DNA of 64,000 nucleotides. Source: Pseudonocardia sp. 73-21 (GTDB taxonomy: Bacteria > Actinomycetota > Actinomycetes > Mycobacteriales > Pseudonocardiaceae). This document shows positions 23,932 to 32,233 of the stretch, piece after piece (within the stretch, counting starts at the first letter, position 1; every line of letters begins with the position of its first letter). The notes below the pieces were generated by a model. The model did not search any database and was not told where the DNA came from. It saw only the letters and a list, made by a program, of their open reading frames with translations. A program made the translations under genes and the position numbers. The stretch covers positions 37,253 through 101,252 of the forward strand of contig NZ_MKVV01000035.1 in assembly GCF_001899645.1 (NCBI RefSeq). Direction: 5' to 3'.

Positions 23932-25413
23932 TCATTTCACGCACGGGATGCCGCCGCCGGAGATGCCGTCGAGCGCCGACGTCGGGGCCGCGGCGGGGGT
24001 CGGCGTCGCGGAGGAGGTGGCGGGCAGGGTGAACCCGGCGCCCAGGACCACCTCCAGGTGCCCGGGGGCGACGGTGCCGTCCTCCGTGGTGTGCGATGTG
24101 CCGAGCGTGCCGGCGAGCGCGGCCGCGGCGGCGCCGGCCCCGGCCGGGAAGTGGACGACGGTGCTCGCCCGCCGCGCGGTGTTGCCAGTGCTGCCTGCGG
24201 TGTAGCCGTCACCGGCGAGGGTCTGGGAGACGGTCGCGGCCAGCCCGGTGCGCCCGGTGGCGTTGAGGACGTCGACGGTGCCCAGGGGAGCGGCCGGTGC
24301 CGCGGGGGCGCTCGTCGGCGCCGCCGGGTTCAGCAGCCGCGCGACCGTCGCCTGCACCTGCGCCACGTCCACGATGTTGACGTCCTCGCCGAGCGGGTCC
24401 TTGCCGAACTTCTCGATCGGCAGCGTCGTGAAGGTGACGTTGCCACCCGCCAGCCCCGAGGCCTGCTGGGCGAACTGCAGCAGGTCCAGCCCGTCGTCGA
24501 CCGCGATGTTCTGCTTGGCCACGTCGATCAGGCCCTGCAGCTTCGTGGGGTCGGTGATCGTGCCGGCCTGTTTGAGCTGGAACGCCAGCGACGCGATGAA
24601 CGCCTGCTGGCGGCGTTCGCGGTCGAGGTCGGTGAAGTTCAGCGACGGGTGGACGGTGTCGCGGCGCTGCCGCACGAACGCGAGGGCCTGGGCCGCGTCG
24701 AGCTGCTGGTAGCCCTGGTGGAAGTTCGCGCCGGAGTAGCTGTCCTGGGTGTTCTCGGCCAGGCACACCGTGATCGGCGCGACCACCTGCGCGAGCTGGT
24801 AGAACGCCACCATCGTCACTTCGACGAAATGATCCACCGGCACGCCGCCGAGGAACTGCCGGACGGTGGCGATCTCGGAGGTGCGCCCGGCGTCGCGGCT
24901 GCGCTGCTCCAGCGTGGCGGCGTCGGTGACGCCCTGGGCCACCAGTTGCTTGTGCTCCTGGTCGAACGCGAGCCCGTAGGCCTGCTTGATCTTGCCCTTC
25001 GACTGGCCGTCGGGGACGCCGGCCAGCGACACGTAGTCGTCGCGGGGTATCGACATGGCCGTGGCCCGGCTGCCGTCGCCCGGGACGTGCAGCAGGATCA
25101 GCACGTTGGCGTTGTAACCGCCGACGTCGGACGCGCCGGTGTGCATCGCGTCGTAGACCGCGGCGGGGAGCGGGTCGCCGTTCTCGTCGAGGCGGCTGTC
25201 CAGGCCCATGACCAGGATGTTGGTGTCGGTCCCGGTGGAGGTCCCCGAGCCCGAACCGAGCGCGGCCGAGCGGTGCAGCCCGTCGGACAGGTTCGTGTAC
25301 TGGTCCCACGCGACACCGGTGACGGCCAGCACCAGAGCGGAGACGGCGGCCACCGCCGAGCGCACCACGGTGGTTCTCACGAGCTGACGGTAGCTGCCCG
25401 TGACGCCGGCCAA
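23932..25413 (-). CDS. LytR-CpsA-Psr (LCP) family protein with LytR_C domain
   Basis: A 493-residue membrane-anchored protein. N-terminal membrane segment SAVAAVSALVLAVTGVAW (residues about 19-36). The LCP domain follows: TNILVMGLDSR, GGYNANVLILLHVPGD, ATAMSIPRDDYV, FVRQRRD (Arg residues that bind the lipid pyrophosphate) and DLDRERRQQAFI. A LytR_C domain begins near TVDVLNATGRTGLAATV (residue about 385). The family transfers polymers such as arabinogalactan or teichoic acid from undecaprenyl phosphate to peptidoglycan. uppP downstream acts in the same lipid-carrier cycle. The start could also be GTG at about 25380. Confidence 0.94.
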   Translation of the reverse strand: MAGVTGSYRQLVRTTVVRSAVAAVSALVLAVTGVAWDQYTNLSDGLHRSAALGSGSGTSTGTDTNILVMGLDSRLDENGDPLPAAVYDAMHTGASDVGGYNANVLILLHVPGDGSRATAMSIPRDDYVSLAGVPDGQSKGKIKQAYGLAFDQEHKQLVAQGVTDAATLEQRSRDAGRTSEIATVRQFLGGVPVDHFVEVTMVAFYQLAQVVAPITVCLAENTQDSYSGANFHQGYQQLDAAQALAFVRQRRDTVHPSLNFTDLDRERRQQAFIASLAFQLKQAGTITDPTKLQGLIDVAKQNIAVDDGLDLLQFAQQASGLAGGNVTFTTLPIEKFGKDPLGEDVNIVDVAQVQATVARLLNPAAPTSAPAAPAAPLGTVDVLNATGRTGLAATVSQTLAGDGYTAGSTGNTARRASTVVHFPAGAGAAAAALAGTLGTSHTTEDGTVAPGHLEVVLGAGFTLPATSSATPTPAAAPTSALDGISGGGIPCVK

Positions 25414-25560
25414 GCCGTGTCCAACAGCTCACCAAGAGATCGGCAAGTCGGCCCCGATGCGCTGCTGTCGAGGTCTGGTAGCCCGAACGTGGCACGGCAC
25501 GGTGAACGATCCGACGGTGGCGGGTTCGCCGACGGCGCGGCCCAGAGGTCGGTGACCCCG

Positions 25561-25957
25561 GCCTCCCGCTTCGCCAACATCGTCGTCACCGACTCGGGCA
25601 CCGGCCTGGTGCACTCGGCGATGAAGGGCCCGCTCGCACGGGCCGACAGCCTCGTCGTGGTCGGCGCGCCCACTGTCGACGGCGCGGGTCGCGCGGCCAC
25701 GACGCTGGACCGGCTCGCCTCCCACGGCCACGCGGAGCAGGCCGTCCGGGCCCTGGTGGTGCTCAGCTGCGACCGGTGGAGCCCGGAGATCGACCGCGGC
25801 CGCATCCGCGCGTAGTTCGGGGCGCGGTGCCGCGGGGTCGTCGAGATCCCGTTCGACCCGCACCTCGCCATCGGCGGCCGGGCGCTGCTGCCCGCCCTGC
25901 GCCCGCGACGATCGACGCGTTCCTGCTGCTGGCGGCCCGGGTCGCGGACGGGTTCGT
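25561..25957 (+). pseudogene. 3' remnant of an ESX-type MinD/ParA-like ATPase gene
   Basis: From 25561 the frame reads FANIVVTDSGTGLVHSAMKG, LARADSLVVVGAPTVDGAGR and LVVLSCDRWSPEIDRGRIR, the C-terminal half of MinD-like ATPases found in actinobacterial type VII secretion loci. A TAG at 25813-25815 stops it. Beyond the stop the pattern goes on (CRGVVEIPFDPHLAIGGR) and, after a frameshift, ends with TIDAFLLLAARVADGF. The P-loop half is absent. No ESX gene is nearby. It is a dead fragment. Confidence 0.7.
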
Positions 25958-26802
25958 CAGTCCGCCAGGTTCGCGCTGATCACTTCCAGCGTGAGCGCCG
26001 CGGCCGTGGCCGCGGGCGCGCCGAGGCGTTCGGTGAGCGCGGCCAGCAGCCCCTCCAGCAGGATCACCTGCGGCACACGGCTGGTGAGCGTCAGCTCGTC
26101 GCGGAAGGTGAGGTCGGGCATGCCCACCACCAGCGCGATGTCGGCGTGCGCGACCAGGGGGGAGCGCCCGAACGCCGTGACCAGCACGACCGTCGCCCCG
26201 CTCTGCCGGGCGGCCTCCGCAGCCCGTACGGACGACTGGTTGGCGCCGCTCCCGCTGATCACCAGCAGCGCGTCGCCTGCGCCCAGTTGCCGCGCCGACA
26301 CCTGCTGGCTGATCACGTCGAGCGGGGCCTCGGCGTGCCGGCCGATGCCGACCATCCGCGCCGCGGCGTCCACGGCCAGCGGGGCCGAGAGCCCGTTGCC
26401 GACCACCAGCACGCGACCCGCGGTGGCGAGCAGGTCGACGACGCGGGCGACGTCGACGTGGTCGAGCAGTGCCACCATCGCGGGCACCGACGCGCCGACG
26501 TGCGCGAACGTGGAGGCCACCATGGCGCCGGGGGTGTCGGGGGCCGCGTGCGGCACGGCCGCGGGCCCGGCGTCGCGGGCGAGCAGCACCCGCAGCTGCT
26601 GGTAGCCGGAGAAGCCGAGGCTCTGCGCCGTCCGGACGACGGTCGCGCGCGACGCCCCGGCCACCTCGGCCACCTGCTGCGACGACATCTCGACGACGTC
26701 GCCGGCACGGTCGAGGAACACCGCCGCGACGGCTCGCTCGGTGGGCAGCAGCGACGGCAGCAGCGAGCGGATGTGGGCGAGCACCCCTCCGGGGGCCGTC
26801 AC
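25957..26802 (-). CDS. MurR/RpiR-family transcriptional regulator
   Basis: A 281-residue regulator. N-terminal HTH_6 domain: LLPTERAVAAVFLDRAGDVV, SSQQVAEVAGASRATVVRT. The C-terminal SIS domain (residues about 125-265) has VLVVGNGLSAPLAVDAA, ISGSGANQSSVRAAEAAR and VVLVTAFGRSPLVAHAD and is expected to bind a phosphorylated sugar or similar ligand. The start GTG 26802 overlaps the permease stop by 4 bases (GTGA). It is the last gene of the HAD-PhnDCEE operon, so it probably controls this operon in response to the imported compound. Confidence 0.92.
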   Translation of the reverse strand: MTAPGGVLAHIRSLLPSLLPTERAVAAVFLDRAGDVVEMSSQQVAEVAGASRATVVRTAQSLGFSGYQQLRVLLARDAGPAAVPHAAPDTPGAMVASTFAHVGASVPAMVALLDHVDVARVVDLLATAGRVLVVGNGLSAPLAVDAAARMVGIGRHAEAPLDVISQQVSARQLGAGDALLVISGSGANQSSVRAAEAARQSGATVVLVTAFGRSPLVAHADIALVVGMPDLTFRDELTLTSRVPQVILLEGLLAALTERLGAPAATAAALTLEVISANLAD

Positions 26803-27656
26803 CGCCACGCCCCGGTGATGATCTTCCGGCGCAGCGCCCCGGACACCAGGTCGATCACGACCGTCACGACGACCACCACGATGAGCAGTGTGCCCACCGC
26901 GTCCCAGATGCGGAACTGGACGTTGTCGGCGAGCACCTTGCCGATGCCGCCCGCGCCGATCAGCCCGAGGATCGCCGACGCGCGGACGTTGATCTCGAAG
27001 CGGTAGAGCCAGAACGCCAGCACCTCGGGCTGCACGCTCGGCCACATCCCCCAGCGCAGCATCTGGGCGGTGGAGCCGCCGGCGGCGCGCACGGCCTCGC
27101 TCGGCCCGCGCTCGGCCCCCTCCATCGCCTCGTAGCCCCACTTGCCCAGCGTGCCGACGGAGCCGACGGCGATGGCCAGCGCGCCGGTGAACGCGGTGAG
27201 CCCGGTGACCGAGAGGATCAGCACCGCGATCACCACCTCCGGCACGGCGCGGAGCAGCGAGAACAGCCCGCGCAACGGCCAGCGCACCCACGCGGGCCCG
27301 ACGCCGGCGGTGGCGAGGAAGCTCAGCGGCAGCGAGATCACGATCCCGAGCACGGTGCCCAGCCACGCCATCTGCACCGACAGGACGGTCGCCTCGAACG
27401 CCGACGGCAGCGTCGACAGATCGGGCGGCAGGAACATCAGGCCGAGGTAGCGCAGCAGGTTCGCGGGGAACCCGGCCAGCTGCGACCAGTCGATGTCGAC
27501 GCTCCAGAACGCGAGCACGACGACGGCGGTGACGGCGAGGAAGACGAGCCGCGCACCCGGTCGCCGCGGCCGGGCCGGCCGGACCAGGACCGGTCGTGCG
27601 CGGATATCGGTGTCAGGGCCCTGTTTTCCGCGCACGGGCGGCGCAGCCGCACTCAT
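26799..27656 (-). CDS. PhnE-type ABC transporter permease, second copy
   Basis: A 285-residue membrane permease. A basic N-terminus (RPARPRRPGARLVF) leads to about six hydrophobic segments. The coupling motif is EAVRAAGGSTAQMLRWGMWP; the C-terminal NVRASAILGLIGAGGIG is characteristic of PhnE permeases. It forms a pair with the adjacent permease, as in phosphonate/phosphite-type importers with two PhnE proteins. Its first 20 codons are encoded by one copy of the dispersed element (27596-27650), an odd feature; the start might lie further downstream. ATGA-type overlap with the upstream permease. Confidence 0.92.
   Translation of the reverse strand: MSAAAPPVRGKQGPDTDIRARPVLVRPARPRRPGARLVFLAVTAVVVLAFWSVDIDWSQLAGFPANLLRYLGLMFLPPDLSTLPSAFEATVLSVQMAWLGTVLGIVISLPLSFLATAGVGPAWVRWPLRGLFSLLRAVPEVVIAVLILSVTGLTAFTGALAIAVGSVGTLGKWGYEAMEGAERGPSEAVRAAGGSTAQMLRWGMWPSVQPEVLAFWLYRFEINVRASAILGLIGAGGIGKVLADNVQFRIWDAVGTLLIVVVVVTVVIDLVSGALRRKIITGAWR
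27596..27650. repeat. Copy 2 of the dispersed element of about 55 bp
   Basis: GTGCGCGGA and TCCGCGCAC at the same distance as in copy 1 (8032-8086), followed by GGGCGGCGCAGCCGC. The bases between the inverted ends differ between copies. This copy lies over the start region of the second phnE-type gene and is read as its N-terminal codons. Confidence 0.75.
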
Positions 27657-28429
27657 GAGACGAGTCGCTTACGCAACCACGAGGAGGCCGCTTCGAGGAG
27701 CACCACGACGACGAGGATCTCCAGGATGATCAGTGACAGCTGGTGGTACCGGTAGAACGTGCGCACCTGGTCGATGAGGATGCCCAGCCCGCCGCCCCCG
27801 ACCAGCCCGATCACCGTCGACGCGCGGACGTTCAGCTCGAGCACGTACAGCGTCTGCGACGCGTAGACCGGCAGGATCTGCGGCAGCACCGCGGCCCGGT
27901 CGGCCCGCACCCAGGTGGCGCCGGTGGCCAGCGCGGCCTCCAGTGGGCCGCGGTCCACCGCGTCGATGGCCTCGGAGATCAGCTTCACGACGATGCCGAC
28001 GTTGAACAGCACCAGCGCGATCACGCCCGACAGCGCGCCGGTGCCGACGATCGTCACGAGGATCGCGGCGTAGAGCAGGTCCGGCACGGAGCGCACCACG
28101 TTCAGCACCGAACGGACCACGGCCACGAGCGGCCGGCTCGGGTCGGTGACGCGCGAGGCCAGGAACGACAGCGGCAGCCCGATCGCCGCGCCCGCCGCGG
28201 TGGCGATCACGGCCATCTGCAGCGTCTGAGCCAGCGCGGACAGCGTCTCGGGGAAGAACCCGTAGTCGGGCTGGGCGAGCAGCACGACCTTGTCGGCGGC
28301 GTTGGAGAAGTTCTTGATCAAGGCTCCGACGTCCACCTGGACGCCGAACCCGGCCCACACCGTGATCACGGCGACGACCGCGAGGACGAGGAGCCCCTTC
28401 CACGCGGTGCGGGGTCTGACCGGTCTCAC
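27653..28429 (-). CDS. phnE: PhnE-type ABC transporter permease, first copy
   Basis: A 258-residue permease from GTG 28429, which overlaps the ATPase stop by 4 bases. Hydrophobic segments begin at LLVLAVVAVITVWAGFGV; the central coupling loop is EAALATGATWVRADRAAVLP and the C-terminal NVRASTVIGLVGGGGLGI matches its partner. Together with the second permease it should form the membrane channel of a PhnCDE-type importer. Substrates of this family include phosphonates, phosphite and other small phosphorus compounds. Confidence 0.93.
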   Translation of the reverse strand: MRPVRPRTAWKGLLVLAVVAVITVWAGFGVQVDVGALIKNFSNAADKVVLLAQPDYGFFPETLSALAQTLQMAVIATAAGAAIGLPLSFLASRVTDPSRPLVAVVRSVLNVVRSVPDLLYAAILVTIVGTGALSGVIALVLFNVGIVVKLISEAIDAVDRGPLEAALATGATWVRADRAAVLPQILPVYASQTLYVLELNVRASTVIGLVGGGGLGILIDQVRTFYRYHQLSLIILEILVVVVLLEAASSWLRKRLVS

Positions 28430-29229
28430 AGCTGTGCCCGCGCTTCCAGCACGTCCTCGCCCGTCAGGGACCGGCCGTAGATGTCGGCGAACACCTGCTC
28501 GTCGGCCTCCTCGCCGGTGCCGTCGAAGACGATCCTCCCGCCGCGCAGCCCGATCAGCCGCCGTCCGTAGCGGCGGGCGAGGTCGAGGAAGTGCAGGTTG
28601 ATCACCACTGTGATGCCCAGCTCGGCGTTGATCCGCTCCAGGTCGCGCATCACGGTGTGCGACGTGGGGGGGTCGAGCGAGGCCACGGGCTCGTCCGCGA
28701 GCACGATCTTCGGCTGCTGGGCCAGCGTCCGGGCGATCGCGACGCGCTGCTGCTGCCCGCCCGAGAGGTTGCCCGCCTTGACGTAGGCCTTGTCCACGAT
28801 CCCGACGCGCTCCAGGGCCTGCATCGCCAGCTCCACGTCGTCCCTGCTCCACGCGCCGAGCAGCGTGCGCCAGGTGGGGGCCGTGTGCAGCCGTCCCATG
28901 AGGACGTTGTCGATCACCCTCGCACGGCGGGCGAGGTTGAAGCTCTGGAACACCATCCCGATCTCGCTGCGCAGCTCCCGCAGCTCGCGTCCGCGCGAGG
29001 CCGGGAGGTGCCGGTCACCGACGACGATCTCGCCCTCGGTGATCGGCACCAGCCCGTTGATGGTGCGCACCAGCGTCGACTTGCCCGCCCCCGACAGGCC
29101 CACCACGGCCACCATCTCCCCGGCCGGTATCCGCAGGTCGATGTCCTGCAGCCCCCTGACGCCGCCCGGGTAGCTGACGCCCACCCCACGAAAGGTGATG
29201 TCGGCAGCGCGGTCGCCGGTGCTGGTCAT
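28426..29229 (-). CDS. phnC: PhnC-type ABC transporter ATP-binding protein
   Basis: A 267-residue ATPase. Walker A is GLSGAGKSTL, the Q-loop MVFQSFNL, the signature NLSGGQQQRVAIARTL, Walker B IVLADEPVASLD, and the switch His is in VVINLHFLDLA. The sequence pattern LVRTINGLVPITEGEIVVG, the spacing and the NLHFLDLA switch are those of PhnC. It drives import through the two following permeases. It starts 1 base after the solute-binding protein stop, so it is translated as part of the same operon. Confidence 0.94.
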   Translation of the reverse strand: MTSTGDRAADITFRGVGVSYPGGVRGLQDIDLRIPAGEMVAVVGLSGAGKSTLVRTINGLVPITEGEIVVGDRHLPASRGRELRELRSEIGMVFQSFNLARRARVIDNVLMGRLHTAPTWRTLLGAWSRDDVELAMQALERVGIVDKAYVKAGNLSGGQQQRVAIARTLAQQPKIVLADEPVASLDPPTSHTVMRDLERINAELGITVVINLHFLDLARRYGRRLIGLRGGRIVFDGTGEEADEQVFADIYGRSLTGEDVLEARAQL

Positions 29230-29230
29230 G

Positions 29231-30235
29231 TCAGCCGAGCCCGATGGAGGCGGCGGCTTCCTGCGTGCGCTGCAGCGCAGCGAGATCGGCCGGGGCGAGT
29301 CCGGTGATCTGGTAGATCGCGGTCAGCGCGGCGACCCCGTCGGGCGTGCCGGCGTAGTCCGTGAGTGCCGTGGTGATCTTCTGCTGCCACTCCGGGCTGA
29401 GCTTGCCCGACAGCGAGACGCCGTCGTTGGGGATCTCGTCGGTGAGCGCGAAGGTCACGACCTTCTTGCCGACGTCGGGAGTGTCCTTCTGGACGACGGT
29501 GCGCGCGTCCCAGTAGGAGACGCCGACCTCGGCGTCGCCGCGGTAGACCGCGAGCACGGACGCGTCGTTCGCCGTGACCTGCACCGGCTTCACGTCCTTG
29601 GTCACGTCGACGCCGGCCTTCTTCAGCGCGGCGGCCGGGAAGATGTAGCCGGCCGGGGAGGCGGCCTGCAGCAGGGCCATCGTGGAGCCCTTGATCTTGG
29701 GCAGCTCGTCGAGCCCGGCCGGGCCGTTGCCGGCGGTGGTGCCGTTGCAGAACAGGTTGCCCTTGGCGTCGGGCGTGGGCGTGTCGGCGCAGTACTTCGA
29801 CGGGTTGTTCGTGAAGAACTGGGCCGCGTAGCTGATCTTCTTGTTGCGCTGGGTCTGCAGCACCGAGTCGGCGCCGTAGCGCGTGCAGGCCTGGATCATC
29901 TGCAGCGACGGCAGGAAGCCGATCTGGGCCTGGTCGGCGCCGATCGCCTCGACGGCGGCCTGGTAGTCCTGCGTGATGACGCCCTTGACCGGGATGCCGA
30001 GGCGCTGGGTGAGCGCGGCCTCCAGCGGCTTCACCGACTGGACCAGCTTGTTGGCGTCACCGGACGGCACGAGCGCCAGCGTGAGTCCGGTGGGGGCGGT
30101 GGCGGTGGCGTCGCTCTTGCCGGTGCAGCCGTTCGGGTTGGCGGCCGCGGGGCCGGAGGCGGTGTTCTCCGAGACACCGCAGCCGGCCGCGAGCAGCGAG
30201 AGCGCCGCCGCGGCGACGAGGAAACGAGCCTTCAT
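29231..30235 (-). CDS. phnD: PhnD-type solute-binding lipoprotein
   Basis: A 334-residue exported lipoprotein. Signal peptide LVAAAALSLLAAGC with lipobox LAAGC at about residue 19. The mature part has LTLALVPSGDANKLVQSVKP and IGFLPSLQM (phosphonate-binding family pattern), SPAGYIFPAAALKKAGVD, and GDAEVGVSYWDAR. It captures the substrate outside the membrane for the PhnC/PhnE importer. Length is normal. The ATG overlaps the HAD phosphatase stop by 4 bases. No C-P lyase or phosphonatase genes are in view, so the substrate stays open. Confidence 0.92.
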   Translation of the reverse strand: MKARFLVAAAALSLLAAGCGVSENTASGPAAANPNGCTGKSDATATAPTGLTLALVPSGDANKLVQSVKPLEAALTQRLGIPVKGVITQDYQAAVEAIGADQAQIGFLPSLQMIQACTRYGADSVLQTQRNKKISYAAQFFTNNPSKYCADTPTPDAKGNLFCNGTTAGNGPAGLDELPKIKGSTMALLQAASPAGYIFPAAALKKAGVDVTKDVKPVQVTANDASVLAVYRGDAEVGVSYWDARTVVQKDTPDVGKKVVTFALTDEIPNDGVSLSGKLSPEWQQKITTALTDYAGTPDGVAALTAIYQITGLAPADLAALQRTQEAAASIGLG

Positions 30236-30945
30236 GTCTGGTTCTCCAGGGAGACGGTCGAGAGGTGGGGGAGGCTCGCCGGGTCGTCGACCCAGGCGGC
30301 GATGCCGGCGTAGAGGTCGGGCAGGTGCTCCGCGCGCAGGTGTGCGGGCCGCCCGTCGTGCGGCGTGCGGGAGATGTAGGCGGTGGCGCAGCCCGCGTGC
30401 AGGGGCGGCGCGATGTCGTTGACCCAGATGTCGCCGACCGACAGCAGCGACGCGGGCGGGGCGCCCCCGAGCAGCTCGGGGAGCAGGACGTCGAACCCGC
30501 CGGGCTTGCCGGCGTTCGTGCGCACCTCGTCGATGACGTCGGTGAGATCCAGGACGTCGAGCGACTCGGCGATGCCCGTGTCGGGGGCGTTCGTGACCAG
30601 CACCCGGCGGGCGCGGCCGTGCAGCGAGGCGAGGAAACCGGGAAGGCCGGCCGGAGTGGCGATGTCGAGCGCCCTCCCGGCCAGCGCGCCCCTGCTGGCC
30701 TGATAGGCCGTGTGCAGGACCTCCGGGACCACGTGCGGCCCGGCGATCCGGGCGACCGCCCCGTACCCGTCGGCGTAGATCGTGCCGCCGTCCAGGTTGC
30801 GGAGCAGTTCCTCGGCGAGCTCCCCGGCCAGCCCCGGCTCGACGTGGCGCAGCACCTCGTCGGCGTAGCGCCGCACGGGCGCGTCGCCGACGCACACCGT
30901 GCCGTCGAAGTCGAGAACCAGCGTGGGAAGCACGTCGCACACCAT
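30232..30945 (-). CDS. HAD-superfamily phosphatase linked to the PhnDCEE importer
   Basis: A 237-residue HAD hydrolase. Motif I is LVLDFDGTVC (nucleophile Asp and acid Asp), motif II VLVTNAPDT, motif III Lys in NAGKPGGFD, motif IV SVGDIWVND. A helical cap lies between residues about 20 and 90. It is the first gene of the operon and is coupled to phnD by a 4-base overlap, so it probably dephosphorylates the imported compound or its product. It lacks an obvious PhnX-type cap lysine motif, so I do not call it phosphonoacetaldehyde hydrolase. Confidence 0.88.
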   Translation of the reverse strand: MVCDVLPTLVLDFDGTVCVGDAPVRRYADEVLRHVEPGLAGELAEELLRNLDGGTIYADGYGAVARIAGPHVVPEVLHTAYQASRGALAGRALDIATPAGLPGFLASLHGRARRVLVTNAPDTGIAESLDVLDLTDVIDEVRTNAGKPGGFDVLLPELLGGAPPASLLSVGDIWVNDIAPPLHAGCATAYISRTPHDGRPAHLRAEHLPDLYAGIAAWVDDPASLPHLSTVSLENQT

Positions 30946-30955
30946 AGACCAGCAC

Positions 30956-31001
30956 GAACAGATCGTTCATAGTTTGTGGCAACGTGAAACGGTTGTTCAC
31001 G
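30956..31001. promoter_or_regulatory. Promoter/operator region of the HAD-PhnDCEE-RpiR operon
   Basis: Contains two inverted repeats: CGTGAA-N7-TTCACG (30983-31001) and GAAC-N5-GTTC (30956-30968). It lies just upstream of the leftward operon start and is bounded on the other side by the MFS stop at 31008. The RpiR-family regulator of the operon is the obvious candidate ligand. Confidence 0.5.
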
Positions 31002-31007
31002 CACCGT

Positions 31008-32156
31008 TCACGGACGGCGCGCGCCGAGCAGGACTGCGATCACGAGTGTCGCGGCGCCGGCCCCGACGAACGTGGCGCGGGCGCCCACGACGTCGACGAG
31101 AACGCCGCCCGCGGCGTAGGCCAGCGCCGCTCCCAGCTGGGCGGCCGTGCCGACGATGCCGAACACGCGGCCCAGCAACGGCCGCGGCACGAGATCCTGC
31201 ACGAGCGTGTCGAAGCCGATGTTCTCGACCGCGTTGCCGGCCCCGGCCACCACCTGCGCCGCGACGACCACGACGAGCACCGGGGCCAGGCCGGTGGCGA
31301 GGGTCCCGGCGCCGGTCGCGACGACCGCCAGGACCAGCAGCGTCGACGGCGACCGGCCACGGGCGAGCCGGGTGCACGCCACCGACGCCAGCAGCATCCC
31401 GACGCCGAACGCGCTGGCCGCGACGCCGTACCCGGCCGGGCCGGCGTCGAGCTGGTCACCGGTGAGGAACACCAGCGCCACGTTGTCCACGGCGGCGAAG
31501 GCGACGACGAGGAACAGGGCGATCACCAGGGTCCGGAGCCGCCGATGGGTGGCGACGACACGCAGACCCGCCCCCGCCTCGGCCCACACGCCGGCGGTGC
31601 CGTCGTGGCCCGGCGCGACCGGGGGGAGCCGCGCGAGCAGCAGCGCCGAGACCACGAACGTCGCGGCGTCGACGGCCAGCGCGGTCCGGATCCCGCCGGG
31701 CCCGGCCGCGAGCAGGCCGCCCAGGCCGGGGCCGACGGCGACCTTCAGGGTCAGCGCCAGTCCGAACAGCGCGTTGGCCGGGGCCCGGTCGGCCGGCTCG
31801 ACCAGCACGGGCACGAGGCTGCGCCCGGCCGGGCCGCGGACGGTGGCCAGCGCCCCGGCCACCGCCACGAGCCCGACGAGCACCGGGAGCGGCGGCACCG
31901 TGGCGGCGATCACCGCGATCACCAGCGCCGACGCCAGCTCGCACCTCGTCATCAGCCATCGCGCGGTGAGGCGGTCGGCGAGCACCCCGGCCAGCGGCCC
32001 GCCGAACCGGGGCAGGGCGTTCGCGAGCAGCAGTACGCTCACCCCGGCGGGCCCGTCGCGGTGCGCGGCGAGCAGGACCAGCACCGTGGTGGTGATCCCG
32101 TCGCCGACGTACGAGACCGCTCGGGAGGCGCACAGCGCGCGGAATGCCGGGCTCAC
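31008..32156 (-). CDS. MFS transporter
   Basis: A 382-residue membrane protein of 10-12 hydrophobic segments from GTG 32156. N-terminal FRALCASRAVSYVGDGITTTV and the loop GVLADRLTARWLM match drug-efflux-type MFS proteins (DHA3-like). The middle loop is short. It is divergent from an ArsR-family regulator across a 77-bp gap with a palindrome, which suggests repression of efflux by that regulator. The substrate is unknown. Confidence 0.88.
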   Translation of the reverse strand: MSPAFRALCASRAVSYVGDGITTTVLVLLAAHRDGPAGVSVLLLANALPRFGGPLAGVLADRLTARWLMTRCELASALVIAVIAATVPPLPVLVGLVAVAGALATVRGPAGRSLVPVLVEPADRAPANALFGLALTLKVAVGPGLGGLLAAGPGGIRTALAVDAATFVVSALLLARLPPVAPGHDGTAGVWAEAGAGLRVVATHRRLRTLVIALFLVVAFAAVDNVALVFLTGDQLDAGPAGYGVAASAFGVGMLLASVACTRLARGRSPSTLLVLAVVATGAGTLATGLAPVLVVVVAAQVVAGAGNAVENIGFDTLVQDLVPRPLLGRVFGIVGTAAQLGAALAYAAGGVLVDVVGARATFVGAGAATLVIAVLLGARRP

Positions 32157-32194
32157 GGCCGCAGCCTGTCCCCGGCGGTGCGGAGATCCCGCGG

Positions 32195-32212
32195 ATTCGG
32201 CAGGGACCGAAT
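32195..32212. promoter_or_regulatory. Palindromic operator candidate between MFS and ArsR genes
   Basis: ATTCGG-N6-CCGAAT, an exact inverted repeat in the middle of the 77-bp divergent gap. Suited to a dimeric winged-helix repressor controlling both genes. Confidence 0.55.
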
Positions 32213-32233
32213 CGGTCGTGCCATTCTCGGCCC

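Noticed and set aside
30232..30945. Calling the HAD protein phosphonoacetaldehyde hydrolase (PhnX)
   Set aside because: The cap lacks an obvious Schiff-base lysine motif and the match is only general HAD.
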